Origin: Aldehydirespirator sp965219165
GTDB taxonomy: Bacteria > Actinomycetota > Acidimicrobiia > Acidimicrobiales > Aldehydirespiratoraceae
Assembly (NCBI GenBank): GCA_965219165.1
Contig: CBDCMW010000002.1
Span: 3,224,001 to 3,288,000, forward strand
Length of the DNA: 64,000 nucleotides
Reading direction: 5' to 3'
In this document: positions 49,960 to 57,976 of the stretch, in pieces
Position numbering within the stretch: the first letter of the stretch is position 1
Layout of the letters: each line of letters opens with the position of its first letter
Notes under the pieces: generated by a model
Told to the model about the DNA's origin: nothing
Databases searched by the model: none
The model's input: the letters and a program-made list of their open reading frames with translations, nothing else
Position numbers and translations under genes: made by a program

Positions 49960-51024
49960 CTACGGCGCGCAGAAGTGTGACCACACGGCGTCGGCCTTGA
50001 CGGGGCCGATGCCTCTGACCGCTTGAAGCTGCGATCGGCTGGAGAACGGCTGAGCCGCGACCAGCCGGGCAGAGAGCGTCTCTCCGATGCCGGGCACCGC
50101 GTCGTACTGCGCCGCGGTCTTGCCCGCGATCACGCACTGATCCGCGGCGACGGCAGTGGTCGTCGGCACGGCGGTGGCCGTCGGCGCGGTTGTGACAGTC
50201 GTGTCCTGTGGCACCGCTGAGACCTCGAGCGCCTGATCACCGCATCTCGCCAGCGTCGTGCTGAGGGCGTCGGCCTCGGCCTGGTCCACAGTGAGACCCC
50301 ACGCCGACTTGACACCCACGGTGGTCAGAGCCAGGAAGCATCGCCCCGCCAGGGTGACCGTGTACCCGCCGCCGCATGCCGATGACGAAGCGACGTCGGC
50401 GTCTGACCACTCGGAGATGTCGTCACCGCCCTTGGACTGGTTCACACAAGCCCGCGACGCCACGTGATTGTCCGGGTCTTGACTGAAGCGCTGCTTCGAA
50501 TCCCCGGGCCACGCCCAACCGCCTGATTCGTGCGCCTCGTGCAGGGCCACGACGTGGTCGACGTTGCAGGTGTCGATGGGTGTGCCGGTGTAGGGGTCGG
50601 GTGACCCGACTGAGCCGCGGCACAGGCCACTGGTGTGCGGGCCCCAGTCATCACGGTCATAGCCCCCGTCGTACTCAGGCGTCACCGCCAGAGACACCAC
50701 CGGAACCGACGTAGACGGCACAGACACCTCCGGCACCGACACCTCCGGAACCGACACCTCCGGAACCGACACCTCCGGAACCGACACCTCCGGAACCGAC
50801 ACCTCCGGAACCGAGGCTGCGCTCTCGCGTTCAGGGGTTGATGGCGCCGGTGCGGAGGCCGTGGGCTCTTGCTCAGGGACGCTGGCAGGACCGGAGGGTG
50901 CAGGGGCCGCGGCCCGTTCGGAGCCGACTGACGACCCGCAGGCCGCGGCACCAACCAGCACGAGTGCGACCGCAATTCGTTTGGGCCGACCGAGTCGGGC
51001 CACACATCGACCTGAGCGCTTCAT
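49960..51024 (-). CDS. Secreted lipoprotein-like HNH nuclease with a helix-hairpin-helix tail
   Basis: 354 aa. An N-terminal lipoprotein-type signal (RIAVALVLVGAAACGS) leads into a Pro/Ser/Val linker with six EVSVP units (15-bp DNA repeat). A nuclease-like domain follows, with CNVDHVVALHEAHESGG and NHVASRACVNQSKGG, the DHV..L..A / N-x-x-K pattern of exported HNH (DUF1524-type) nucleases. The C-terminus has paired HhH motifs like ComEA (YDAVPGIGETLSARLV, QAVRGIGPVKADAVW). A cell-surface DNA-processing or nutrient role is inferred. No partner gene is adjacent. Confidence 0.75.
   Translation of the reverse strand: MKRSGRCVARLGRPKRIAVALVLVGAAACGSSVGSERAAAPAPSGPASVPEQEPTASAPAPSTPERESAASVPEVSVPEVSVPEVSVPEVSVPEVSVPEVSVPSTSVPVVSLAVTPEYDGGYDRDDWGPHTSGLCRGSVGSPDPYTGTPIDTCNVDHVVALHEAHESGGWAWPGDSKQRFSQDPDNHVASRACVNQSKGGDDISEWSDADVASSSACGGGYTVTLAGRCFLALTTVGVKSAWGLTVDQAEADALSTTLARCGDQALEVSAVPQDTTVTTAPTATAVPTTTAVAADQCVIAGKTAAQYDAVPGIGETLSARLVAAQPFSSRSQLQAVRGIGPVKADAVWSHFCAP
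50706..50815 (-). repeat. 15-bp tandem repeat coding (EVSVP)n
   Basis: About six near-identical units (plus strand ACCTCCGGAACCGAC) code the flexible linker of the secreted nuclease, between the lipoprotein signal and the HNH domain. Confidence 0.88.
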
Positions 51025-51046
51025 TGCTCGGCCCCCGCCTCCGCGA

Positions 51047-52006
51047 CTACGGAGCGGGCTGGACTGTCTCGACCGGTTCGCCCTTCAGAGCGGCCAAGAC
51101 CTTGGCCACCACCTGAACGGAAACATCGCGCTGGGCCGCGCCGGTGCTGGCACCCAGATGGGGAGTGTGAACAACCCTGGGGTGACCGATCAACGGGTGA
51201 CCGGGCGGCGGAGGCTCCTGGTCGTATACGTCGAGGCCCAGACCGGCGAGACGGCCGTCGTCGAGGGCGGCCCGGGCCGCGTGGGGGTCGATCAGGCTGC
51301 CCCTGGCTGCGTTCACCACGATGGCGCCCGGCTTGAGGGCCGCGAACGCAGCCTCATCCAGCAGCGCGGAGCCGTCCTGGAGAGCCACCGCGTGGAGGCT
51401 GACGAAATCAGAGGAGGCCAGCAGCTCGGGCAACTCCACCATCCTGGCGCCGTGCTCTTGGGCCATCTCTGCCGGGATGTACGGATCGGTGGTCAGCACG
51501 GCCATTTCGAAGGCCAGCGCCCGGTGGCCCACGGCCCGTCCTATGCGGCCGAAGCCGACGAGTCCGAGTGTGGCCCCGGCCAGCTGAACGCCGAGGTACT
51601 GCTTGCGGTCCCAACTGCCTCCAGCCAGGGAGTTGTGGGCCTCAGTGACCCGGCGGGCGGTCGCCAGCATCAGCGCGAAGGCGTGCTCGGTCGCGGCCAT
51701 GGTGTTGGCCTCCGGGGTGTTGACCACCGCGATGCCCCGCTCGGCCGCCGCGGCCAGGTCGATGTTGTCGACGCCCACCCCGGCACGGCCGATCACCCGC
51801 AGGCTCGTCCCAGCCGCGATCAGCTCGGCATCAGCCTGGGTGCCGCTGCGCACGATCAGCGCGTCGGCGCCGCGCACCGACTCCAGCAGCTCGGCCCGGC
51901 TCTGACCGTCCGCCAACACGGCCTCGATGCCGGGATCGGTCCGCAGGCGGTTCGCGCCGGCTGCGCCCAGCGGCTCGGCCACCAGCACTCTGTGTCGCTC
52001 AGGCAT
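51047..52006 (-). CDS. serA: D-2-hydroxyacid dehydrogenase, 3-phosphoglycerate-dehydrogenase-like
   Basis: 319 aa. NAD-binding motif GLVGFGRIGRAV (~150), catalytic Arg in NAARGSLID, the Glu/Asp segment GLDVYDQEPPP, and the catalytic His in HTPHLGAST. N-terminal RVIGRAGVGVDNID is typical of SerA. It is the short form, lacking the intervening and ACT domains of the ~525-aa actinobacterial SerA, so substrate assignment to phosphoglycerate is probable but not certain. The ATG at 52004-52006 follows an upstream duplicate of the same start. A 3' fragment of this gene is repeated at 49104-49452. Confidence 0.85.
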   Translation of the reverse strand: MPERHRVLVAEPLGAAGANRLRTDPGIEAVLADGQSRAELLESVRGADALIVRSGTQADAELIAAGTSLRVIGRAGVGVDNIDLAAAAERGIAVVNTPEANTMAATEHAFALMLATARRVTEAHNSLAGGSWDRKQYLGVQLAGATLGLVGFGRIGRAVGHRALAFEMAVLTTDPYIPAEMAQEHGARMVELPELLASSDFVSLHAVALQDGSALLDEAAFAALKPGAIVVNAARGSLIDPHAARAALDDGRLAGLGLDVYDQEPPPPGHPLIGHPRVVHTPHLGASTGAAQRDVSVQVVAKVLAALKGEPVETVQPAP

Positions 52007-52037
52007 CACTCACCAGCACCCTGTGTCGCTCAGGCAT
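51999..52037 (-). repeat. Duplicated start of serA, forming a 12-codon mini-ORF
   Basis: ATGCCTGAGCGACACAGRGT occurs at 52035-37 (first ATG) and at 52004-06 (real start), 31 bases apart. The upstream copy encodes MPERHRVLVSDA and stops at a TGA formed by the first codons of serA. Confidence 0.85.
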
Positions 52038-52130
52038 CGGTCACCACCTCAGTCATCCCTCCGAGCCGCGCCTCATCCGCCTGCCGTTCGAGCATGGCCG
52101 GCTCCCCGCAGTCTCGCGGCGGTGCGTCCG

Positions 52131-53354
52131 CTAGTCGTGGATGCCGAAGCGGTGCAGGCCGTAGGCGTTGATGGCGTTGCCTCGCAGCACCTTGTAGCAC
52201 TCGGTGGCGTCCATGCCGACCGAGGCGAACATCGAGTGGGCCACCTTGCGGGAATGCGGGAACGTGCCGTCGGAGTGGGGGTAGTCGGTCTCGAACAGGA
52301 TCTGGTCGACGCCCACGTCATGGCGCTGCTTGAGCCCCACCAGGTCGTCGAAGATGCAGCCGAAGACCCGGCCCTGCACGATCTCGCTGGGCAGCGGACC
52401 GTCGCCGCCCACGCCGCCGCGCCCCTCCTTGAACACCGAGTCCATCCGCTCCACCTGGAACGGCATCCAGCCCACCTGGCTCTCGGCGTAGGTGATCTTG
52501 ATCTCGGAGAACCGCTGAAGCGTGCCCGAGAACACCCAGTCCACCATCGAGCCCTCGGCGTTCTGGGCGTACAGCGACATCGACGTGGCCAGCGGCGCAT
52601 CGGCCGACGTCGACGGCATCGAAGACGACGAGCCGATGTGCATCGACACCGTCGTGTCGGACTCCTCGCAGGCGTGCCACACCGGATCCCACTCACCGGT
52701 GTACATCGACGGCAGGCCCAGCTTGGACGGGTTCTCGGAGAACGCCACCGCGAAGCAGCCCTTGGCCGCGCAGCGCCGCACCTCGGCTGCGGCCATCTCG
52801 GTGTCCCACAGCGGCAGCAGCGCCAGCGGTATCAGCCGGCCCCGCCCCGCGCCCCCGCCCCAGTCGTCGATCATCCAGTCGTTGTAGATGCGCAGGCACT
52901 CGGCCGCGAGCGCCTTGTCGTCGCGCTCCAGGAACCCCTGCCCGCAGAACCGGGGGAAGATGTTGGGGAAGTTGATGGCCGCCTCCACATGGTTGATGTC
53001 CATGTCGGCCAGCCGAGCGGTCTGCTCGTAGGTGCCGGGGCGGAGGTCCTCGTAGCGGGCGGCCACGTTGCGCTGCTCCTCCCGGGGCATCCCCGCGGGG
53101 CCGTGCAGCAGGCCGGTGGGGGTGACGCTGTCCTCGAAGAGCCACACGTCGCACAATTGGCCGTCGGGGTCGTTGCGCTCGAAGCCGTAGTGACCGCCAA
53201 TGAAGTGCAGCCTCACCTTCTCCTGCACCACCCGGGGGCCCCGGGCCCGCATCGACGGAGGCAGCTGCTGCTGCCAGAGGTCCTTGGGCTCCATGACGTG
53301 GTCGTCGACGGAGATGATGAGCGGCAACTCCTCGACAGCAGGAGTCACTGTCAT
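52131..53354 (-). CDS. Amidohydrolase family (amidohydrolase_2) metal-dependent hydrolase
   Basis: A 407-aa TIM-barrel hydrolase. ISVDDHVMEPKDLW near the N-terminus carries the usual metal-binding D-x-H-like start, VSMHIGSSSSMP holds the His on strand 5/6, and FETDYPHSDGTFPHS near the C-terminus is the family Asp/His motif. Proteins of this group act as decarboxylases or hydrolases on aromatic or hydroxylated acids; the substrate is unknown. The ATG at 53352-53354 has GGAGG 8 bases upstream. The N-terminal frame extension is not needed. Confidence 0.85.
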   Translation of the reverse strand: MTVTPAVEELPLIISVDDHVMEPKDLWQQQLPPSMRARGPRVVQEKVRLHFIGGHYGFERNDPDGQLCDVWLFEDSVTPTGLLHGPAGMPREEQRNVAARYEDLRPGTYEQTARLADMDINHVEAAINFPNIFPRFCGQGFLERDDKALAAECLRIYNDWMIDDWGGGAGRGRLIPLALLPLWDTEMAAAEVRRCAAKGCFAVAFSENPSKLGLPSMYTGEWDPVWHACEESDTTVSMHIGSSSSMPSTSADAPLATSMSLYAQNAEGSMVDWVFSGTLQRFSEIKITYAESQVGWMPFQVERMDSVFKEGRGGVGGDGPLPSEIVQGRVFGCIFDDLVGLKQRHDVGVDQILFETDYPHSDGTFPHSRKVAHSMFASVGMDATECYKVLRGNAINAYGLHRFGIHD

Positions 53355-53400
53355 TGTTCCCGCCTCCGGCACTGCTGCTGATGGGCGGCCGGGTTCAGCC

Positions 53401-53868
53401 TCAGGCGTCGACCCTGCGTGCGCATGCCGTGAAGATACCCTCCGCGATGTCGTCCCACAGATCCTCGGGCTCGTCGTCCAGATCGCTCGGGTTGGGAGTC
53501 TCGCGCAGGGCCTTGTCGAGGGACCGGAACTCCTTCAGCGGCAGCGACTCGCGCAGCCCGTCGAAGGAGCACCGGCACAGCACTCGGGCCTCGGCTTCGG
53601 TGAGGTTCTCGGTATTGGCATCGATGCACGATTGCATGAAGTTGTGCTCCACCGCAGACTTGGCCCTGAACTCCTCGTCAACGAAGCGGGCGTCCTCCTC
53701 GGCCTGGTCCCACGTCTCGGGATCGGCGCTGGTGCCGCATCCGGCCACCACCAGCACCACCGCCGCAGCCAGCGCCCACACCCCGCGGCGGCGCCGTCGA
53801 CCCGGGGTCTGCCGTCCCATGGTCCGTGCCGGCGGGACGGTTGCGGCAACGGAACGTGGTGAGCTCAT
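53401..53868 (-). CDS. Small lipoprotein of unknown function
   Basis: 155 aa if started at the ATG at 53866-53868, or 139 aa from the ATG at ~53820 (MGRQTPGRRRRRGVWAL). An Arg-rich n-region and VWALAAAVVLVVAGC give a clear lipobox (VAGC). The mature part is acidic and helical with three later cysteines (QSCID, CRCSFD, TACARR) that could pair. No homologue is recognised. The long frame upstream to 54285 is antisense to udgB and not real. Confidence 0.65.
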   Translation of the reverse strand: MSSPRSVAATVPPARTMGRQTPGRRRRRGVWALAAAVVLVVAGCGTSADPETWDQAEEDARFVDEEFRAKSAVEHNFMQSCIDANTENLTEAEARVLCRCSFDGLRESLPLKEFRSLDKALRETPNPSDLDDEPEDLWDDIAEGIFTACARRVDA

Positions 53869-53966
53869 AGCGGAAGTGAGGCTATCGGCTGCCCGTGAGC
53901 GCCCAGTGGTCGGCCATTCACATTCCAGCGCCCTGTTCGGCTCCAACGCCATCCAGGTTCCAACGC

Positions 53967-54653
53967 TCAGCCGGCTGCGCCCAGCGCCCTGGCTCGAGTG
54001 AACACCGCGTCGAGCATGGGCTCGGTGAGACGGCCGGTGAAAGTGTTCTGCTGGCTGGGGTGATAGCTGCACAGCAGTGTCCGACCGCCGGGCAGAGGGG
54101 CCTCGGCGCCGTGGCCGAAGCGGGGACGGGGACCCGAGCCGAGCTCGCGCCACACCACCTGGTGGGCGAAGCCGCCCAGCACCACCACCACCCGCAGCCC
54201 GGTGAGCGCCTCCAGCTCGCGTCGCATGAACGGCATGCAGGCGTCGCGCTCGGCAGGCGCCGGCTTGTTGGCCGGCGGGGCGCACTTCACCGGCGCGGTG
54301 ATCCAGGCTCCGGTCAGGTCCAGCCCGTCGCCTCGGTGGGTGGAGCGGGGCTGGTTGGCGTATCCGGCGCGGTGCAGGGCCCGGTAGAGCCAGTCGCCGG
54401 AGCGGTCGCCGGTGAACATACGGCCGGTGCGGTTGGCCCCGTGAGCCGCGGGAGCCAGGCCCACCACCAGCAGATGGGCGTCAGGGTCGCCGAATCCGGG
54501 CACGCCCCGGGCCCAGTACTCGTCGTCTCGGTAGGCGGCCCGCTTCTCGCGCCCGACCCGCTCGCGCCACTCCACGAGCCGGGGACAAGCCCGGCACGCG
54601 GTCACCTCCGAGGCCACCTCGGCGAGGACGCGGCGCGAGCCGGGGGACTCCAC
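53967..54653 (-). CDS. udgB: Uracil-DNA glycosylase family 5 (UdgB-type)
   Basis: A 228-aa Fe-S uracil-DNA glycosylase. Cluster cysteines are in VTACRACPRLVEW and WITAPVKCAPPANKP, with a further C in ERDACMPF. The active-site motif is GLAPAAHGANRTGRMFTGDRSGDWLY, where family 5 has Ala/Asn rather than the Asp of family 1. The second motif is SYHPSQQNTFTGRL. It removes uracil and some damaged bases from DNA. Start GTG at 54651-54653 (MESPGSRRVLAEV). Confidence 0.93.
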   Translation of the reverse strand: MESPGSRRVLAEVASEVTACRACPRLVEWRERVGREKRAAYRDDEYWARGVPGFGDPDAHLLVVGLAPAAHGANRTGRMFTGDRSGDWLYRALHRAGYANQPRSTHRGDGLDLTGAWITAPVKCAPPANKPAPAERDACMPFMRRELEALTGLRVVVVLGGFAHQVVWRELGSGPRPRFGHGAEAPLPGGRTLLCSYHPSQQNTFTGRLTEPMLDAVFTRARALGAAG

Positions 54654-54779
54654 GAGCGATCAGGCTACGTTGGCAGGCACCATGAAGTGCTTCGAGATGC
54701 GACGGGACCGCAGGCCGCGCCTGGACATTGGCCGGTCCATCGCTCCCGCCATGTGCCCGGATGTTGCCGAGGGCTCGCC

Positions 54780-55460
54780 GTGAACAGCGTCCCCGCCCGC
54801 GGCTCGACCAGGCCCGCTTCCAAAGCGGCCGCGGGGGCCGCCGCCGTGATCCTGTTCGTACGCCACGGTCAGACCCCGACAACGGGATCAGTGCTGCCGG
54901 GCCGTGCACCGGGGCTGCACCTGTCGCCCGAGGGTGCGGAGCAGGCCCGCCGGGTCGCCGAGCGTGTGGCCCGGCTGGACCGGGTCAAGGCGGTCTATGC
55001 CTCGCCCATGGAACGCACCGTCGAGACAGCAACTCCCATAGCCCGGGCGTGCAAGCTGCGAGTGCGACGCAGCCCGGGCCTCGTCGAGTGCGACTTCGGC
55101 CGGTGGACAGGCCGCAAGCTGCAGAACCTGCGCCGTCGCAAGGAGTGGACCACCGTGCAGCGCCACCCGAGCGGGTTCCGCTTTCCCGGCGGGGAGTCGT
55201 TCGCTGAGATGCAGGCCCGCGCCCTCGACGCGGTGGCCGCCATCACCGCTCGCCACTCCGGCGAGACTGTTGTGGCCGTGTCGCACGCCGACGTGATCAA
55301 GGCGGTGGCGGCCACCGCGGCCGGCACGCCCTTGGACTTGTTCCAGCGGATCGTGATCTCGCCCTGCTCGATAACCGCCATCGCCTACCATGCCGCTGGT
55401 CCGATGCTCCTCACGGTGAACAACACCGGCGAGGACCTGGGCTCGCTGCGCCCGTCGTGA
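54780..55460 (+). CDS. Histidine phosphatase family protein (MSMEG_4193-type)
   Basis: A 226-aa phosphoglycerate-mutase-fold phosphatase. The phosphohistidine motif is LFVRHGQTPTTGSVLPGR, with the second Arg and Glu in SPMERTVETA and the C-terminal His in VAVSHADVIKAV. In many actinobacteria this subgroup is encoded next to DUF3090 and SCO1664-family genes, as here, often near mshC of mycothiol synthesis. Substrate unknown. The GTG at 54780-54782 (GAGGG 7 bases upstream) gives MNSVPARGS. Confidence 0.9.
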   Translation: MNSVPARGSTRPASKAAAGAAAVILFVRHGQTPTTGSVLPGRAPGLHLSPEGAEQARRVAERVARLDRVKAVYASPMERTVETATPIARACKLRVRRSPGLVECDFGRWTGRKLQNLRRRKEWTTVQRHPSGFRFPGGESFAEMQARALDAVAAITARHSGETVVAVSHADVIKAVAATAAGTPLDLFQRIVISPCSITAIAYHAAGPMLLTVNNTGEDLGSLRPS

Positions 55461-55503
55461 GCGCACGGGAGATCCATGTCGTGAACCGTCGCAGACGCCC
55501 GTC

Positions 55504-55530
55504 ATGAGCGCACACCAGTCACTGCGATGA
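55504..55530 (+). other. Mini-ORF before the DUF3090 gene
   Basis: CGCCCGTCRTGAGCGCAC at the phosphatase stop (55452 on) recurs at ~55496, opening an 8-codon ORF (MSAHQSLR). Its TGA overlaps the DUF3090 ATG as ATGA. Same pattern as the atpA and atpC junctions. Confidence 0.65.
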
Positions 55531-56015
55531 GCGAGTCGTTCCACTTCGAGGCGGTCGACACGCTCACCGTCGGCACACTCGGCCCCAAGGGCGAGCGGGT
55601 CTTCTACCTGCAGTGCCTCGCCGGGGGCGAGCTGGTGTCGCTCAAGTTCGAGAAGCGCCAGGCCGCCGCATTGGCTGAATACCTCAACCGGGTGCTGCGT
55701 GAGCTGCCCGAAGCAGACGAGGGAGATCCTCCCGGCGACCTCGACATGCGAGAGCCGGTGGTGGAGGCATGGACGATCGGAGCTCTGGGCATCGCCTACG
55801 ACCAGGAAGATGACCGGGTGATCCTCGTGGCCGAGGAGCTGGTCGAGGACCCCGACGCCACCGGAGCGTCGGCTCGCTTCGCTCTGACCCGTCCCCAGGT
55901 CAGAGCACTGGTGAGCCGGGCCCGCGCCGTGGTAGCGGCCGGCCGGCCTCCGTGCCCGTACTGCCTGCGTCCCCTGGAGCCGGCCAACGGAGACTGGTGC
56001 CCGTGCCACAACTGA
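55527..56015 (+). CDS. DUF3090 family protein
   Basis: 162 aa. Typical family features: FEAVDTLTVGTLGPKGERVF (~7), FYLQCLAGG, LKFEKRQAAALAEYL, and a C-terminal zinc-ribbon-like end CPYCLRPLEPANGDWCPCHN with four cysteines. The function is unknown. It is conserved between the histidine phosphatase and the SCO1664-family protein in actinobacteria. The start ATG at 55527 overlaps the stop of a mini-ORF. Confidence 0.92.
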   Translation: MSESFHFEAVDTLTVGTLGPKGERVFYLQCLAGGELVSLKFEKRQAAALAEYLNRVLRELPEADEGDPPGDLDMREPVVEAWTIGALGIAYDQEDDRVILVAEELVEDPDATGASARFALTRPQVRALVSRARAVVAAGRPPCPYCLRPLEPANGDWCPCHN

Positions 56016-56026
56016 CGGCTGCGCTA

Positions 56027-56065
56027 ATGACGGCTGCGCTGAGAATGGCCTCACCGGGCTGCTGA
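56027..56065 (+). other. Mini-ORF before the SCO1664-family gene
   Basis: The end of the DUF3090 gene (TGACGGCTGCGCT at 56013) is repeated 15 bases on (TGACGGCTGCGCT at 56028). An ATG at 56027 opens a 12-codon ORF, MTAALRMASPGC, whose stop lies two bases before the next start. Confidence 0.6.
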
Positions 56066-56067
56066 AC

Positions 56068-56829
56068 ATGGGGTCGGACACCGACGACGCCGGACGCCAG
56101 TCCCCGATCCGGGACCGTCCCCCCATCGAGACCGGCCGCGCCGTGGCCCTGCTGAGCGAGGGCGGCGTGGAGCTGAGGGGAAGGATGCCGTACAGCTCCA
56201 ACGCCACCTTCCTGGTGGACGTAGTCCACGACGGGCTCGAAGCCCAGGCCATCTACAAGCCGGTGCGAGGCGAGCGGCCCCTGTGGGACTTCCCCTCGGG
56301 CCTGGCCCACCGCGAGGCGGGCGTCTTCCTCGTCGACGCCGCTCTGGGGTGGAACGTGGTGCCCCCGACGGTGGTGCGGGAGGACCTGCCCTTCGATGAG
56401 GGCTCGTTGCAGCTGTTCATGCCCGCCGACTTCGAGGAGCACTACTTCACCCTGGTGTCGCGCCAGCGCCTGAGGCCCGAGCTGGAGCGCATCTGCGCCC
56501 TCGACATCGTGATCAACAACACCGACCGCAAGTCGGGCCACTGCCTGCTCGGAACCGACGGCACGATCTGGGCCATCGACAACGGCCTGTCGTTCCATTG
56601 CCAGTTCAAGCTGCGCACCGTCATCTGGGATTTTGCCGGCGAAGAGCTTCCCGACGACGTGCGACGGGATCTGCGGAGACTGCTGGAGACCGGCCTGCCC
56701 GAGCCGCTGGCTGGGACCCTCACGCCCCAGGAGCGGGACGCCGCCCTGGCCCGAACCGAGGCTCTGCTGACCTCGGGCCGGTTCCCGTCCGACGGCCACG
56801 GCCATCGTTGGCCCTGGCCCCTGGTGTAG
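56068..56829 (+). CDS. SCO1664-family protein (PI3/PI4-kinase-like fold)
   Basis: 253 aa. The family shows remote similarity to phosphoinositide and HipA-like kinases. ATP-site candidates are AQAIYKPVRGERPLWDFPSG (a Lys in a KPxxGE motif) and ALDIVINNTDRKSGHCLLG (catalytic NxxDRxxxN-like segment), then WAIDNGLSFH in the DFG-like position. Substrate unknown. It is co-located with the DUF3090 and phosphatase genes, a conserved actinobacterial trio that may form a kinase/phosphatase pair. Confidence 0.88.
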   Translation: MGSDTDDAGRQSPIRDRPPIETGRAVALLSEGGVELRGRMPYSSNATFLVDVVHDGLEAQAIYKPVRGERPLWDFPSGLAHREAGVFLVDAALGWNVVPPTVVREDLPFDEGSLQLFMPADFEEHYFTLVSRQRLRPELERICALDIVINNTDRKSGHCLLGTDGTIWAIDNGLSFHCQFKLRTVIWDFAGEELPDDVRRDLRRLLETGLPEPLAGTLTPQERDAALARTEALLTSGRFPSDGHGHRWPWPLV

Positions 56830-56911
56830 GAAGCAACCGGCTTCTGTGAGCAGATATGCCGACTGAGGCGGCTTCACTGCTCTCAGAACGCCGCCGCAGA
56901 GGGCGGCGGAT

Positions 56912-57883
56912 CTAGCGGCCCTCGAGAGCCTCCGTGAGCTTGGGCAGCACCTTGTGCACGTCGCCGACGATGCCGAGATCGGCCACCGAGAAGATCGGAG
57001 CCTCAGAGTCCTTGTTGATGGCGATGATGTTCTTGGACCCCTTCATACCCACCAGATGCTGGGTGGCGCCCGAGATGCCGCAGGCGATGTAGACCGTGGG
57101 CTTGACCACCTTGCCGGTCTGGCCGACCTGGTAGCTGTAGGGCACCCAGCCCGCGTCGACGATGGCCCGGCTGGCCCCCGGGGCGGCTCCGAGCTCCTTG
57201 GCCAGGCTCTCGATCATGGCGTACGCCTCCGCGGAGCCGAGCCCGCGGCCGCCGGAGACCACGATGGCGGCCTCATCGAGCTTGGGGCCCTCGGACTCCT
57301 CGGCGAAGCGGTCCAGGACCACCGCGCCTCCGGTCGAGCCCAGTTCAGGAACCGGAAGGTCCACCACCTCCGCCGGCGGTCCGCCCACCGGCGAGGGCTC
57401 GAAGGACTTCGGTCGGACCAGCCAGATGTCGGGCCCGCCGTCGGTGAACCGCGAAGTGACATTGAGCGTGCCGCCGAACACCGGCTCGGTGCCCACCAGG
57501 CGGTCCTCGTCGAGGCGGAGGTCGACTACATTCGACAGCACGCTGGCGTCCAGCTTCACCGACAGCCGGGCCGCCACGTCGCGGCCGTCGTAGGTAGTGC
57601 CGAGCAGGAAGGCACCCGGAGCGGACACGCCGCCTGCGGAGATGGCCGCGGCAACCGCCGAGGCGACCGACACGCCCTGCATGCGCCCGTCGAGGTCGCC
57701 GGTGGCGTACACCCTGGCGGCGCCGTGGTCGCCAAGCTCGGCCGCGCGGGCGGCGCCGTCTCCCCCGAGGAACACCTCGACGGTGCCGGCCACCTGGCGA
57801 GCTTTGGCCAGCATCTCCAGCGTGATCGTGGCCACGCCGTCAGGGCCGGCCTCGCCGAACACCCAGATCTTGTCCAGTGCCAT
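56912..57883 (-). CDS. etfA: Electron transfer flavoprotein subunit alpha
   Basis: 323 aa. The C-terminal FAD-binding domain is clear: IVVSGGRGLGSAEAYAMIES, VDAGWVPYSYQVGQTGKVVKPTVYIACGISGATQHLVGM, and NKDSEAPIFSVADLGIVGD. It carries electrons from acyl-CoA dehydrogenases to the quinone pool. It follows etfB; the 84-base gap is a 36-bp tandem triplication. The real start is the ATG at 57881-57883. Confidence 0.97.
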   Translation of the reverse strand: MALDKIWVFGEAGPDGVATITLEMLAKARQVAGTVEVFLGGDGAARAAELGDHGAARVYATGDLDGRMQGVSVASAVAAAISAGGVSAPGAFLLGTTYDGRDVAARLSVKLDASVLSNVVDLRLDEDRLVGTEPVFGGTLNVTSRFTDGGPDIWLVRPKSFEPSPVGGPPAEVVDLPVPELGSTGGAVVLDRFAEESEGPKLDEAAIVVSGGRGLGSAEAYAMIESLAKELGAAPGASRAIVDAGWVPYSYQVGQTGKVVKPTVYIACGISGATQHLVGMKGSKNIIAINKDSEAPIFSVADLGIVGDVHKVLPKLTEALEGR

Positions 57884-57976
57884 TTCAGCGGTCTCCTAGA
57901 TCGTCTTGTCCAGTGCCATTTCAGCGGTCTCCTAGATCGTCTTGTCCAGTGCCATTTCAGCGGTCTCCTATATGAC
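57869..57976 (-). repeat. 36-bp triplication of the etfA ribosome binding site and start
   Basis: Units at 57869, 57905 and 57941. On the minus strand each reads GGAGACCGCTGAAATGGCAC + TGGACAAGACGATCTA. The two upstream copies therefore each encode a complete seven-residue ORF, MALDKTI-stop, with its own ribosome binding site. The stop TAG overlaps the next GGAG. The third reaches the true etfA (MALDKIWVFG). Confidence 0.92.

Noticed and set aside
53401..54285. A 294-codon version of the small lipoprotein
   Set aside because: The upstream part is antisense to the udgB 3' end and has no signal sequence; the lipobox fits only the shorter starts.
57869..57976. 36-bp repeats as a possible CRISPR array
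   Set aside because: Units are directly adjacent with no spacers and contain the etfA start; there are no cas genes. The 40-bp array at 5131 was rejected for the same reason.
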